A stretch of DNA of 5,174 nt from Planctomycetota bacterium (GTDB lineage: Bacteria; Planctomycetota; MHYJ01; JACQXL01): the NCBI GenBank assembly GCA_016208805.1, contig JACQXL010000099.1, forward strand, positions 1 to 5,174, written 5' to 3'. This document shows, in pieces, positions 1 to 5,174 of this stretch; position 1 is the stretch's first letter; every line of letters begins with the position of its first letter. The notes below the pieces were generated by a model. It worked only from the letters and a program-made list of their open reading frames with translations, was not told where the DNA came from and ran no database searches. A program made the translations under genes and the position numbers.

Positions 1-116
1 CGCGACGCAAACTGGCTTGTGATACCCTGAAAAATCTTGTGGATTGGGTTAGGCAAAAAGTCAAAGACCAATGGGAACCAACACAAATTTATGAATGTTT
101 AGCGCTGGCTTCTTAA
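1..116 (+). CDS. C-terminal tail of an unidentified protein (5' end outside window)
   Basis: One frame is open from base 3 to a TAA at 114-116 and encodes 37 residues, beginning RRKLACDTLKNLVDWVRQKV and ending ECLALAS. The other two forward frames stop within the first 30 bases. The stretch is rich in charged and hydrophobic residues in a helix-like pattern and looks like a genuine protein end, but I do not recognise the family. There is no in-frame start in the window, so if it is real the gene begins upstream. It would be co-directional with the downstream ubiquitin-like gene and separated from it by about 84 bases. The fragment is too short to rule out a chance open frame. Confidence 0.4.
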   Translation, partial: RRKLACDTLKNLVDWVRQKVKDQWEPTQIYECLALAS

Positions 117-200
117 ATCTATTTTCGCAAGAGTTCAGTTATAAGGAAACCAGGAATCCATGACTCGTAAGGACCCCGTGTCTCTGTGGTAAAGTTGTAT

Positions 201-434
201 ATGAAGATAAAGATAGGCGGTTACGGTATCCTGAGAAGTTATATCGGGCAGACCGAATCTGCCAAGGAGACCGAAATTCCGGCCGCTAAATCTATCAAAG
301 AAATAATCGCAGACCTGGCTATCCCAGAAGGAATGGTGATGCTGGTTTCGGTCAATGACCAGCAACAGAGTTTTGATTATATTGTCAAGGAAGGCGATGA
401 TATCAAACTTATCCCGCCGGTCAGCGGGGGATAG
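201..434 (+). CDS. MoaD/ThiS/SAMP-like ubiquitin-fold sulfur-carrier protein
   Basis: The product is 77 residues and ends in Pro-Pro-Val-Ser-Gly-Gly, with Gly76-Gly77 as the terminus. It begins with a short beta-strand (MKIKIGGYG) and has the late VKEGDDIKLIPPVSGG segment typical of beta-grasp proteins MoaD, ThiS and archaeal SAMPs. In that superfamily an E1-like enzyme (MoeB/ThiF/UbaA) adenylates the C-terminal Gly-Gly, which then carries sulfur as a thiocarboxylate for molybdopterin, thiamine or tRNA thiolation, or is conjugated to lysines. The ATG at 201 is preferred because it starts at the first beta-strand; an in-frame GTG at 186 would add five residues (MVKLY). No clear Shine-Dalgarno precedes either start. 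The gene lies 11 bases before guaAB on the same strand, so the two are probably co-transcribed. No E1-like partner, MoaE or ThiG is in the window, so which sulfur or modifier pathway it serves cannot be decided. The fold assignment is strong; the specific role is open. Confidence 0.85.
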   Translation: MKIKIGGYGILRSYIGQTESAKETEIPAAKSIKEIIADLAIPEGMVMLVSVNDQQQSFDYIVKEGDDIKLIPPVSGG

Positions 435-445
435 AAGATATTCGT

Positions 446-1399
446 ATGTTTAAGCCGGAGAAATTTATAGACGAGAAGGTTGCCGAACTGAAAGGGCAAA
501 TTAAAGGCAATGCGGTTATCGGCATTTCGGGCGGGGTGGATTCCACCACTGCGGCTATCCTGGTCAACAAGGCCATCGGTAAGAATCTCAAAGGTATCCT
601 GGTGGATACCGGCTATATGCGCAAGAACGAGATTGGATATAACGAGAAGATGCTCAAATCGCTGGGCGTCAATACCAGGGTGATAGATGCCAGCGAACGG
701 TTTTACGCCAAACTCAAGGACGTGATTGAACCGGAGCAGAAACGCAAGATTATCGGCGAACTGTTCATCAGAGTGTTTGAAGAGGTGGCCGAGAAAGAGA
801 AAGCCGAGTATTTCATCCAGGGTACGATTGCGCCGGACTGGATAGAAAGCGGCGGCGGACTGCGCGATACAATCAAATCGCACCATAACGTCGGTGGCCT
901 GCCCAAGGATATCAAGTTTGAGATAGTTGAGCCGTTACGCGACCTGTATAAGGACGAGGTCCGGCTGGTCGGCCAGAAGTTGGGTCTGCCTGAAGAGGTT
1001 TACCAGCGACAGCCGTTCCCGGGGCCGGGGCTGGCCGTGCGGATTCTGGGCGAGCCGACCAAGGAAAAGGCCGAAATCATCCGTGAGGCCTGCGCCATCG
1101 TGGAAGAGGAAATAGAAAAGGCATCAAAGAATAAGGAAATGGTCAGGCCGTGGCAGTATTTTGCCGTGCTGTTACCGTCCAAAACGGTCGGGGTGCACGG
1201 CGATGTCCGGGCCTACGGCAATATCGTGGTCGTGCGCGCGGTGGAGAGCAAGGACGGAATGAGCGCATCGTATTCCAAGATGCCGCACAGCGTCCTGGAG
1301 CGAATCTCGGTGCGGATTACCAACACCCTGAAACAGCATATCAACCGGGTGGTGTTTGATATTACCAACAAACCGCCCGGGACGATAGAATACGAGTAA
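446..1399 (+). CDS. guaAB: GMP synthase subunit B, ATP-pyrophosphatase (archaeal-type, no glutaminase domain)
   Basis: This 317-residue subunit activates XMP as an adenylyl intermediate using ATP and aminates it to GMP with ammonia, the last step of cytosolic guanylate synthesis. The PP-loop motif SGGVDS is at residues 28-33. Further GMP synthetase signatures are QGTIAPD at 125-131, KSHHNVGG from 144, RQPFPGPG at 188-195 followed by LAVRILGE, and the C-terminal KPPGTIEYE at 309-317. The C-terminal part is the dimerisation/XMP-binding domain. The usual bacterial GuaA is a single chain of about 520 residues with an N-terminal glutamine amidotransferase; here that domain is absent and is encoded by the next gene. 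QGTIAPDWIES and WQYFAVLL resemble archaeal GuaAB rather than the bacterial fusion (comparison from memory). The start ATG is preceded by at most a weak GAAG eight bases upstream. The preceding ubiquitin-like gene ends 11 bases earlier and guaAA begins 30 bases after the stop, suggesting one operon. Confidence 0.95.
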   Translation: MFKPEKFIDEKVAELKGQIKGNAVIGISGGVDSTTAAILVNKAIGKNLKGILVDTGYMRKNEIGYNEKMLKSLGVNTRVIDASERFYAKLKDVIEPEQKRKIIGELFIRVFEEVAEKEKAEYFIQGTIAPDWIESGGGLRDTIKSHHNVGGLPKDIKFEIVEPLRDLYKDEVRLVGQKLGLPEEVYQRQPFPGPGLAVRILGEPTKEKAEIIREACAIVEEEIEKASKNKEMVRPWQYFAVLLPSKTVGVHGDVRAYGNIVVVRAVESKDGMSASYSKMPHSVLERISVRITNTLKQHINRVVFDITNKPPGTIEYE

Positions 1400-1401
1400 A
1401 G

Positions 1402-1419
1402 CCACAGATTACACGGATT
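1402..1419 (+). repeat. CCACAGATTACACGGATT intergenic motif
   Basis: This 18-base motif fills most of the 30-base spacer between guaAB and guaAA. Its pieces recur after guaAA: GCCACGGA directly after the stop (1991-1998) and ATTGCACGGATT at 2037-2048. From memory, closely related CCACAGATTACACAGATT-like strings are scattered between genes in several environmental bacterial genomes. Here it also occupies the place where a Shine-Dalgarno for guaAA would be expected. The function is unknown, and two divergent copies are not enough to prove a family. Confidence 0.4.
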
Positions 1420-1429
1420 GACATTATAT

Positions 1430-1990
1430 ATGAAGAAGGTTTATGTGGTTGATAACGGCGGGCAGTGGACGCACCGCATCTGGCGCGTCCTGCGAGAATT
1501 GGATTGCGAGTCCAAGATTATCCAGAACACCACGCCCTTAGAAAAGATTGATGCGGATGCGCTGGTCTTGAGCGGCGGCGCGGCGCGGATTGCCTGGGAA
1601 TCGCTCAAATTGGGCAATTGCACGGACTATCTGGCTAAATTCAATGGTCCGATACTGGGCGTCTGCGTCGGACACCAGTTGATAGGCGTATATTACGGCG
1701 GCAAGGCCGGACCGGCCGAACTGCCCGAATTCGGGCTGTGCAAAATAAAGGTCATAGAGCCGAATGACTTATTCAAGGGCTTGCCGACAGAATTTCAGGT
1801 CTGGCAATCGCATAATGACGAGGTCACATCAGTGCCCGGGTTTGCCATACTGGCTGAGTCCGCTTCCTGCAGGAACCAGGCGATGAAGCACAAATCTAAA
1901 CCGCACTACGGAATCCAGTTCCATCCCGAGGTCAACGATACCGAGCACGGCGAGGAAATATACCGGAATTTCGTAAATCTAATTAAGTAA
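1430..1990 (+). CDS. guaAA: GMP synthase subunit A, class I glutamine amidotransferase (archaeal-type)
   Basis: The 186-residue product hydrolyses glutamine and supplies ammonia to the PP-loop subunit encoded just upstream. The class I amidotransferase triad is visible: the nucleophile Cys79 in GVCVGHQ, and His165 and Glu167 in QFHPEV. The N-terminus KKVYVVDNGGQ with the following HRIWR, the NTTPLEKI segment and the late AMKHKSKPHYGIQFHPEV match stand-alone archaeal GuaAA proteins (about 185-190 residues, from memory) better than the N-terminal domain of bacterial GuaA. The ATG at 1430 is chosen because it starts the first beta-strand; an in-frame TTG at 1418 would add four residues (MTLY) and overlaps the intergenic motif. 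No Shine-Dalgarno is visible. The gene follows guaAB by 30 bases, so the two subunits are likely made together. Together they total about 500 residues, close to a fused GuaA. All catalytic residues are present, so it should be active. Confidence 0.94.
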   Translation: MKKVYVVDNGGQWTHRIWRVLRELDCESKIIQNTTPLEKIDADALVLSGGAARIAWESLKLGNCTDYLAKFNGPILGVCVGHQLIGVYYGGKAGPAELPEFGLCKIKVIEPNDLFKGLPTEFQVWQSHNDEVTSVPGFAILAESASCRNQAMKHKSKPHYGIQFHPEVNDTEHGEEIYRNFVNLIK

Positions 1991-2110
1991 GCCACGGACA
2001 GCCGTCATCCATAGCCATGGACTATGGCGTCGGACGATTGCACGGATTATTTATTTAGGGCATAGAGATAGGATAAGATGTTGCCATCCCCTGCGGTTTA
2101 ATCGGGCTGT
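1991..2110. other. Convergent intergenic spacer between guaAA and rhaA
   Basis: This 120-base spacer separates the stops of two convergent genes. It contains the divided copy of the CCACAGATTACACGGATT-like motif and the small palindrome at 2009-2027. I see no open frame worth calling, no RNA gene and no hairpin followed directly by a T-run, so no convincing intrinsic terminator on either strand. Confidence 0.6.
2009..2027. repeat. Small inverted repeat (CCATAG / CTATGG)
   Basis: CCATAG at 2009-2014 is perfectly complementary to CTATGG at 2022-2027 around a seven-base CCATGGA loop. CCG at 2002-2004 can also pair with CGG at 2031-2033 beyond an internal loop. It lies about 20 bases after the guaAA stop. 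A T-rich stretch (TTATTTATTT) follows only at 2047-2056, too far for a classic rho-independent terminator. It may help protect or terminate the gua transcript, or be a remnant of a mobile palindrome. Confidence 0.4.
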
Positions 2111-3361
2111 TCAATTTCGGTTACTTAATACCTGTTTTTCGTATGTCTTTACCTCTTTGATAACTTCAGCGTCAGTCGGCACGCCGGATTTATGGCAATA
2201 ATAGTCCCATACCGGACCAAAGGGAATCGTCTTTACTTCTTCCGTCAGGGCGAGCCGGCTGAAGTGGTCGCCGGAGGACTCGGCTTTCCTCATCAGTTCG
2301 GCGGGCTGAAGCAAAGCCATTAGCAGTCCTTTTAAGACCGTCCTGGCGCCGAGCACCCAGGCGCCAATTCGGTTAATGCTGGCATCAAAGAAGTCCAAAG
2401 CGATGTGGATATCTTTTATCCGGTTGCTCCTGATAATTTCTTCGGTCACCGTCCGAACCTCGTCGTTTAATACCGGCACGTGGTCCGAATCCCAGCGCAC
2501 GCCGCGGCTCATATGGAGCAGAATCTCGTCCGAGAACTGGAGTATGGCCGAAATCTTATCGGCTACTGATTCGGTCGGGTGGAAGTGTCCCAAGTCCAGA
2601 CAGGGAATTTTATTATTCTTCAGGCAATACCCAAGGTAGAACTCGTGCGAGCCGACCACATAGGATTCACTGCCGATACCGAAAAGTTTGCTTTCCAGGG
2701 CGTCTTTCATCTGTGATGACGGGTATTTGTCCCGGTATATTTTATCCAACGCATCCTTGAGGTATTTTCGGGGCGAGTATCTGTCAACCGGCGCGTCCTT
2801 GGAGCCGTCCGGTATCCAGAGGTTATGGATGCAGGGGTGATTGAGTGATTTACCCATATCAGCCGCAATCCGGCGGCAACGCCGGACGTGGGTTATCCAG
2901 AACTCGCGGATGGATTTATCCGGACTGCTCAAGGTCAGTCCGCTGGCGACCTTGGGATGAGAGAAGAGCGTAGCGTTGAAGTCCAGTTTTACGCCTTCAT
3001 CTTTAGCCCAGTCAATCCAGCCCCGGAAATGTTTGGGTTCTATCTGGTTTCTGTCCACTCGCTTACTGCCAAATTCCCCGTATATGGCGTGTAGGTTCAG
3101 CCGATGTTTACCGGGCAGGAGTTGATAGACCTTGTGCAGGTCAGCCCTGAGTTCGGCCACATTACGCGCCTTACCCGGATAATTACCGGTTACTTGTATC
3201 CCGCCGGACAGTCCGGTTCGGGTCTTCTCAAAACCGGTCACATCATCTCCCTGCCAGCAGTGGATAGAGAGCGGAATAGTGGACAATATCTTAAAGGTTT
3301 TTTCAGTATCAACATTATATTCACGATATTTACTGCGAGCAAGGTTGTAAGATGTATTCAT
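2111..3361 (-). CDS. rhaA: L-rhamnose isomerase
   Basis: The enzyme interconverts L-rhamnose and L-rhamnulose in the cytoplasm, the first step of the phosphorylating rhamnose pathway. It is 416 residues, almost the length of the E. coli enzyme (419). Family signatures include PLSIHCWQGDDVTGFE at about 30-45, the GSHEFYLGY segment near 237-245, CLDLGHFHPTES at 254-265, RWDSDHV at 289-295 and LDFFDASINR at 322-331. His259, Asp291 and Asp293 correspond in position and spacing to the manganese ligands listed for the E. coli protein (His262, Asp294, Asp296, from memory). The chain is complete, from MNTSYNLARSKY to a TGA. The ATG lies 16 bases after the rhaB stop, within GCAATAATATG, with no Shine-Dalgarno, so it is very probably translated from the rhaB transcript. 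It is the last gene of its group and converges on guaAA. Confidence 0.97.
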   Translation of the reverse strand: MNTSYNLARSKYREYNVDTEKTFKILSTIPLSIHCWQGDDVTGFEKTRTGLSGGIQVTGNYPGKARNVAELRADLHKVYQLLPGKHRLNLHAIYGEFGSKRVDRNQIEPKHFRGWIDWAKDEGVKLDFNATLFSHPKVASGLTLSSPDKSIREFWITHVRRCRRIAADMGKSLNHPCIHNLWIPDGSKDAPVDRYSPRKYLKDALDKIYRDKYPSSQMKDALESKLFGIGSESYVVGSHEFYLGYCLKNNKIPCLDLGHFHPTESVADKISAILQFSDEILLHMSRGVRWDSDHVPVLNDEVRTVTEEIIRSNRIKDIHIALDFFDASINRIGAWVLGARTVLKGLLMALLQPAELMRKAESSGDHFSRLALTEEVKTIPFGPVWDYYCHKSGVPTDAEVIKEVKTYEKQVLSNRN

Positions 3362-3377
3362 ATTATTGCTTTATTGG

Positions 3378-4823
3378 TTAGATAAGCGTCAGGAATTTAT
3401 TGTAAGCCCTGTCCCATTCTTTTATACGTTTCGGTCTATAAATTTCAAGATTAAATGAGCGTTTAACGATGGCCTTGGCGCCAGCAAGCGAATTCACATC
3501 GCCCGATGCCATTGCCTGGGCCATAATATTGCCGATGGCGGTTGCCTCGGTTGGCCCGGCGATGACCGGCAGTCCGGTCGCATCAGCCGTAAACTGGCAG
3601 AGCAGTTTATTCCTGGCGCCGCCGCCGATAATATGGATTCTTCTAATCGGATGTTTGGCGAACTGATTCAATTGCTCCAGCACATAGCGATACTTCAGCG
3701 CTAAACTTTCTATGATGCACCTGGTAAACTGGGCAGGGGAATTTGGCGCGGGTTGATTAGTTTGGAGGCAGTATTGCCGGATAGCCGCGGCCATATCCAG
3801 CGGATTCAGGAACTCCGGGGAATCCGGGTCTATAATAGTCCGGAAGGCCGGCGCCTTATGGGCCAGTGTTACCAACTTGCCATAGTCCTGTTGGCCTGGC
3901 CAGCACTTGCGGCATTGCTGTAAGAGCCATAGCCCCATAATATTCTTGAGGAACCGGTAAGTCCCGCCTACGCCGCCCTCGTTAGTAAAGTTCATTGTCA
4001 GCGATTTATGATTAATAATCGGTCTGCCGGTCTCTATGCCCATCAAAGACCATGTGCCGGAACTGATATAGGCCCAGCCATTATTCTGGGCTGGAACAGC
4101 GGCCACTGCTGATGCGGTATCGTGACTGCCCACGGCAACCACCGACACATCCTTCCAGCCGGGTAGTTTCAGGTTACCGATAATTGAGCCCGGCTGGATG
4201 ACATCCTGCATTATCCGACGCGGGATACCGATTGTCTTTAATATCTGCGCATCCCAGTCCTGCTTTACGGGATTGAATAACTGCGAGGTAGTGGCAAAGG
4301 TGAACTCGGTGGCCTTGACGCCGGTCAGATAATAGTTCAGAATATCCGGTATGAATAACAAGTCCTTTGCCTTTCTCAGGGCCGGGGATTTATGAAACGC
4401 CATTGCGTATAACTGGAATACCGTATTTATGGGTATCATCTGGATGCCGGTGAGGTTATAGAGCCTTTCTTTGGGGAATACCTTGAAGAAACGTTCCATT
4501 ACACCTTTAGTTCTATGGTCGCGGTAGGTATAAGGTTGTTCTATGAGTTTACCGCGAGCATCCAACAGTCCGAAATCAACTCCCCATGTATCTATGGCGA
4601 TGCTCTGGGGTCTGGTTTTATAGGATAAGTCGTATATCTGTAGTCCTTTGGTGATTTCGCGGTAAAGGTGTTTGATATCCCAATGCAGATGTCCTTTTAT
4701 TATGTGCATCCGGTTGGGGAAACGGTGGAGTTCCTTTATCCGGATACGATGATGAGCCAGCCGGCCGAGCATCAGCCGTCCGCTTTCGGCCCCTAAGTCA
4801 AAGGCAAGGTAGTGCTTTGCCAT
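3378..4823 (-). CDS. rhaB: L-rhamnulokinase (FGGY family)
   Basis: This cytoplasmic kinase phosphorylates L-rhamnulose to L-rhamnulose 1-phosphate with ATP. It is 481 residues (E. coli 489) and has both FGGY-family halves. The N-terminal half opens with FDLGAESGRLMLGRL and contains IAIDTWGVDFGLLD at about 75-88 and TGIQMIPINTVFQL at 125-138. The C-terminal half has GSHDTASAV with the probable catalytic Asp235, the SSGTWSLMGIE segment at 254-264, and the nucleotide-binding IIGGGARNKLL at 398-408 followed by TGLPVIAGPTEATAIGN. The TWGVDFG, TGIQ and SGTWSL combination is characteristic of rhamnulokinases within FGGY kinases. The ATG follows the stop of the upstream gene by four bases (TAATAATATG), so initiation is probably coupled to termination there. 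rhaA follows after 16 bases. No frameshift or missing motif is seen. Confidence 0.96.
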   Translation of the reverse strand: MAKHYLAFDLGAESGRLMLGRLAHHRIRIKELHRFPNRMHIIKGHLHWDIKHLYREITKGLQIYDLSYKTRPQSIAIDTWGVDFGLLDARGKLIEQPYTYRDHRTKGVMERFFKVFPKERLYNLTGIQMIPINTVFQLYAMAFHKSPALRKAKDLLFIPDILNYYLTGVKATEFTFATTSQLFNPVKQDWDAQILKTIGIPRRIMQDVIQPGSIIGNLKLPGWKDVSVVAVGSHDTASAVAAVPAQNNGWAYISSGTWSLMGIETGRPIINHKSLTMNFTNEGGVGGTYRFLKNIMGLWLLQQCRKCWPGQQDYGKLVTLAHKAPAFRTIIDPDSPEFLNPLDMAAAIRQYCLQTNQPAPNSPAQFTRCIIESLALKYRYVLEQLNQFAKHPIRRIHIIGGGARNKLLCQFTADATGLPVIAGPTEATAIGNIMAQAMASGDVNSLAGAKAIVKRSFNLEIYRPKRIKEWDRAYNKFLTLI

Positions 4824-4827
4824 ATTA

Positions 4828-5174
4828 TTATTGCACCGGTATTTCAGGTATGAATTTTATGTCTATCTGTTTTATCCGTGGGCCGGGGGAAACTTTCAAT
4901 AATATTGACTGATATGGCTCAAACTCCAGGGTTAGCGGTTTTGATTTGCCAGCGTGCCAGATGCGCACCGGTATCCGAAACGTCTTAGTGTTATAGGACT
5001 GTCCATATTTGAGCGGGTAGGTCAGATTCTGGCTTTTGGGGTTGGCAAGGAAAATATAATAATCTCGTCCCGATACCCGGCACCAGAAATCAGGCAGATG
5101 ATTGCCTTGCACCAGCGGCGGATTGACAGCAATCTTCTTGAAACTGGATGATACATTAGGCAGTGCCAGCAATC
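4828..5174 (-). CDS. C-terminal part of a probable carbohydrate-active enzyme (N-terminus outside window)
   Basis: The frame is open to the right edge of the window and ends with a TAA at 4830-4828; about 115 residues are visible. An in-frame TTG at the edge is not a credible start, so the gene continues upstream. The sequence alternates short beta-strands: PDFWCRVSGRDYYIFLANP, then SQNLTYPLKYGQSY, IPVRIWHAGKS and LTLEFEPYQSILLKV. This looks like a terminal beta-sandwich of a large glycoside hydrolase; the last strand pattern (LEFEPYQSILLKV) is common at the ends of alpha-L-rhamnosidase-like and GH2-like proteins. With rhaB four bases downstream, an alpha-L-rhamnosidase (GH106- or GH78-like) is a natural guess, since it would release the sugar used by RhaA and RhaB. 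The family is inferred mainly from context; no catalytic residues are visible in this part. It could also be another polysaccharide-degrading enzyme. Confidence 0.6.
   Translation of the reverse strand, partial: LLALPNVSSSFKKIAVNPPLVQGNHLPDFWCRVSGRDYYIFLANPKSQNLTYPLKYGQSYNTKTFRIPVRIWHAGKSKPLTLEFEPYQSILLKVSPGPRIKQIDIKFIPEIPVQ

Noticed and set aside
135..365. A 76-codon - strand frame whose end reads VMDSWFPYN, reminiscent of translated palindromic repeats
   Set aside because: It overlaps the well-supported ubiquitin-like gene, and only one degenerate arm (GGAATCCATGACTC) is visible, with no convincing inverted partner.
377..886. A 169-codon open frame on the - strand opposite guaAB
   Set aside because: It lies wholly antisense to a clear GMP synthetase gene, has no recognisable motif, and is the kind of long shadow frame that codon bias produces.
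1418..1429. Extension of guaAA to a TTG start at 1418
   Set aside because: It adds only four residues, lacks a ribosome site, overlaps the intergenic motif, and the ATG at 1430 fits the family's N-terminus.
1418..1447. Perfect TTGACA (1418-1423) as a -35 box for a promoter inside the gua operon
   Set aside because: At 16-18 bases spacing the candidate -10 (TTATGT or TATGTG) is poor and lies inside the guaAA coding sequence, after its start codon.
2009..2056. Rho-independent terminator for gua or rha
   Set aside because: The perfect stem is only six pairs and no T-run follows it directly on either strand.
3104..3385. A 93-codon + strand frame opposite the start of rhaA
   Set aside because: It is antisense to conserved rhaA sequence and shows no family features.

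Overview
The window reads as a mid-GC bacterial chromosome segment with two convergent gene groups and no mobile element, CRISPR array or RNA gene that I can see. The left half (+ strand) holds the tail of an unidentified protein, a small ubiquitin-like MoaD/ThiS/SAMP-type protein, and a GMP synthetase encoded as two separate subunits: the ATP-pyrophosphatase (guaAB) followed by the glutamine amidotransferase (guaAA). The right half (- strand) holds L-rhamnose catabolism genes in the order glycosidase-like C-terminus (cut by the window edge), rhamnulokinase (rhaB), L-rhamnose isomerase (rhaA).

The organism is not certain. RhaA and RhaB are the bacterial isomerase/kinase route for rhamnose, which argues for a bacterium. 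The GMP synthetase, however, is of the archaeal split type rather than the single fused GuaA usual in bacteria. Gene starts have weak or no Shine-Dalgarno sequences and are instead A/T-rich. A degenerate CCACAGATTACACGGATT motif lies in the spacer after guaAB, and a divergent copy follows guaAA. Taken together this would fit a bacterium from a less-cultured group such as the Planctomycetota or a neighbouring candidate phylum, but this is a low-confidence inference.

Layout: 1-116, C-terminal tail of an unknown protein; 117-200, short spacer; 201-434, ubiquitin-like protein ending in Gly-Gly; 446-1399, GMP synthetase PP-loop subunit; 1430-1990, GMP synthetase glutaminase subunit; 1991-2110, convergent spacer with a small palindrome; 2111-3361, rhaA; 3378-4823, rhaB; 4828-5174, partial gene probably encoding a carbohydrate-active enzyme.

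The two Gua proteins should form one enzyme: the glutaminase makes ammonia and the PP-loop subunit adenylates XMP and aminates it to GMP. RhaA converts L-rhamnose to L-rhamnulose and RhaB phosphorylates it. The gene upstream of rhaB probably encodes an enzyme that releases or processes the sugar. No aldolase, transporter or regulator for rhamnose is present in the window. Most of the content is ordinary metabolism; the points most worth a second look are the archaeal-type split GMP synthetase and its tight linkage to a ubiquitin-like protein.
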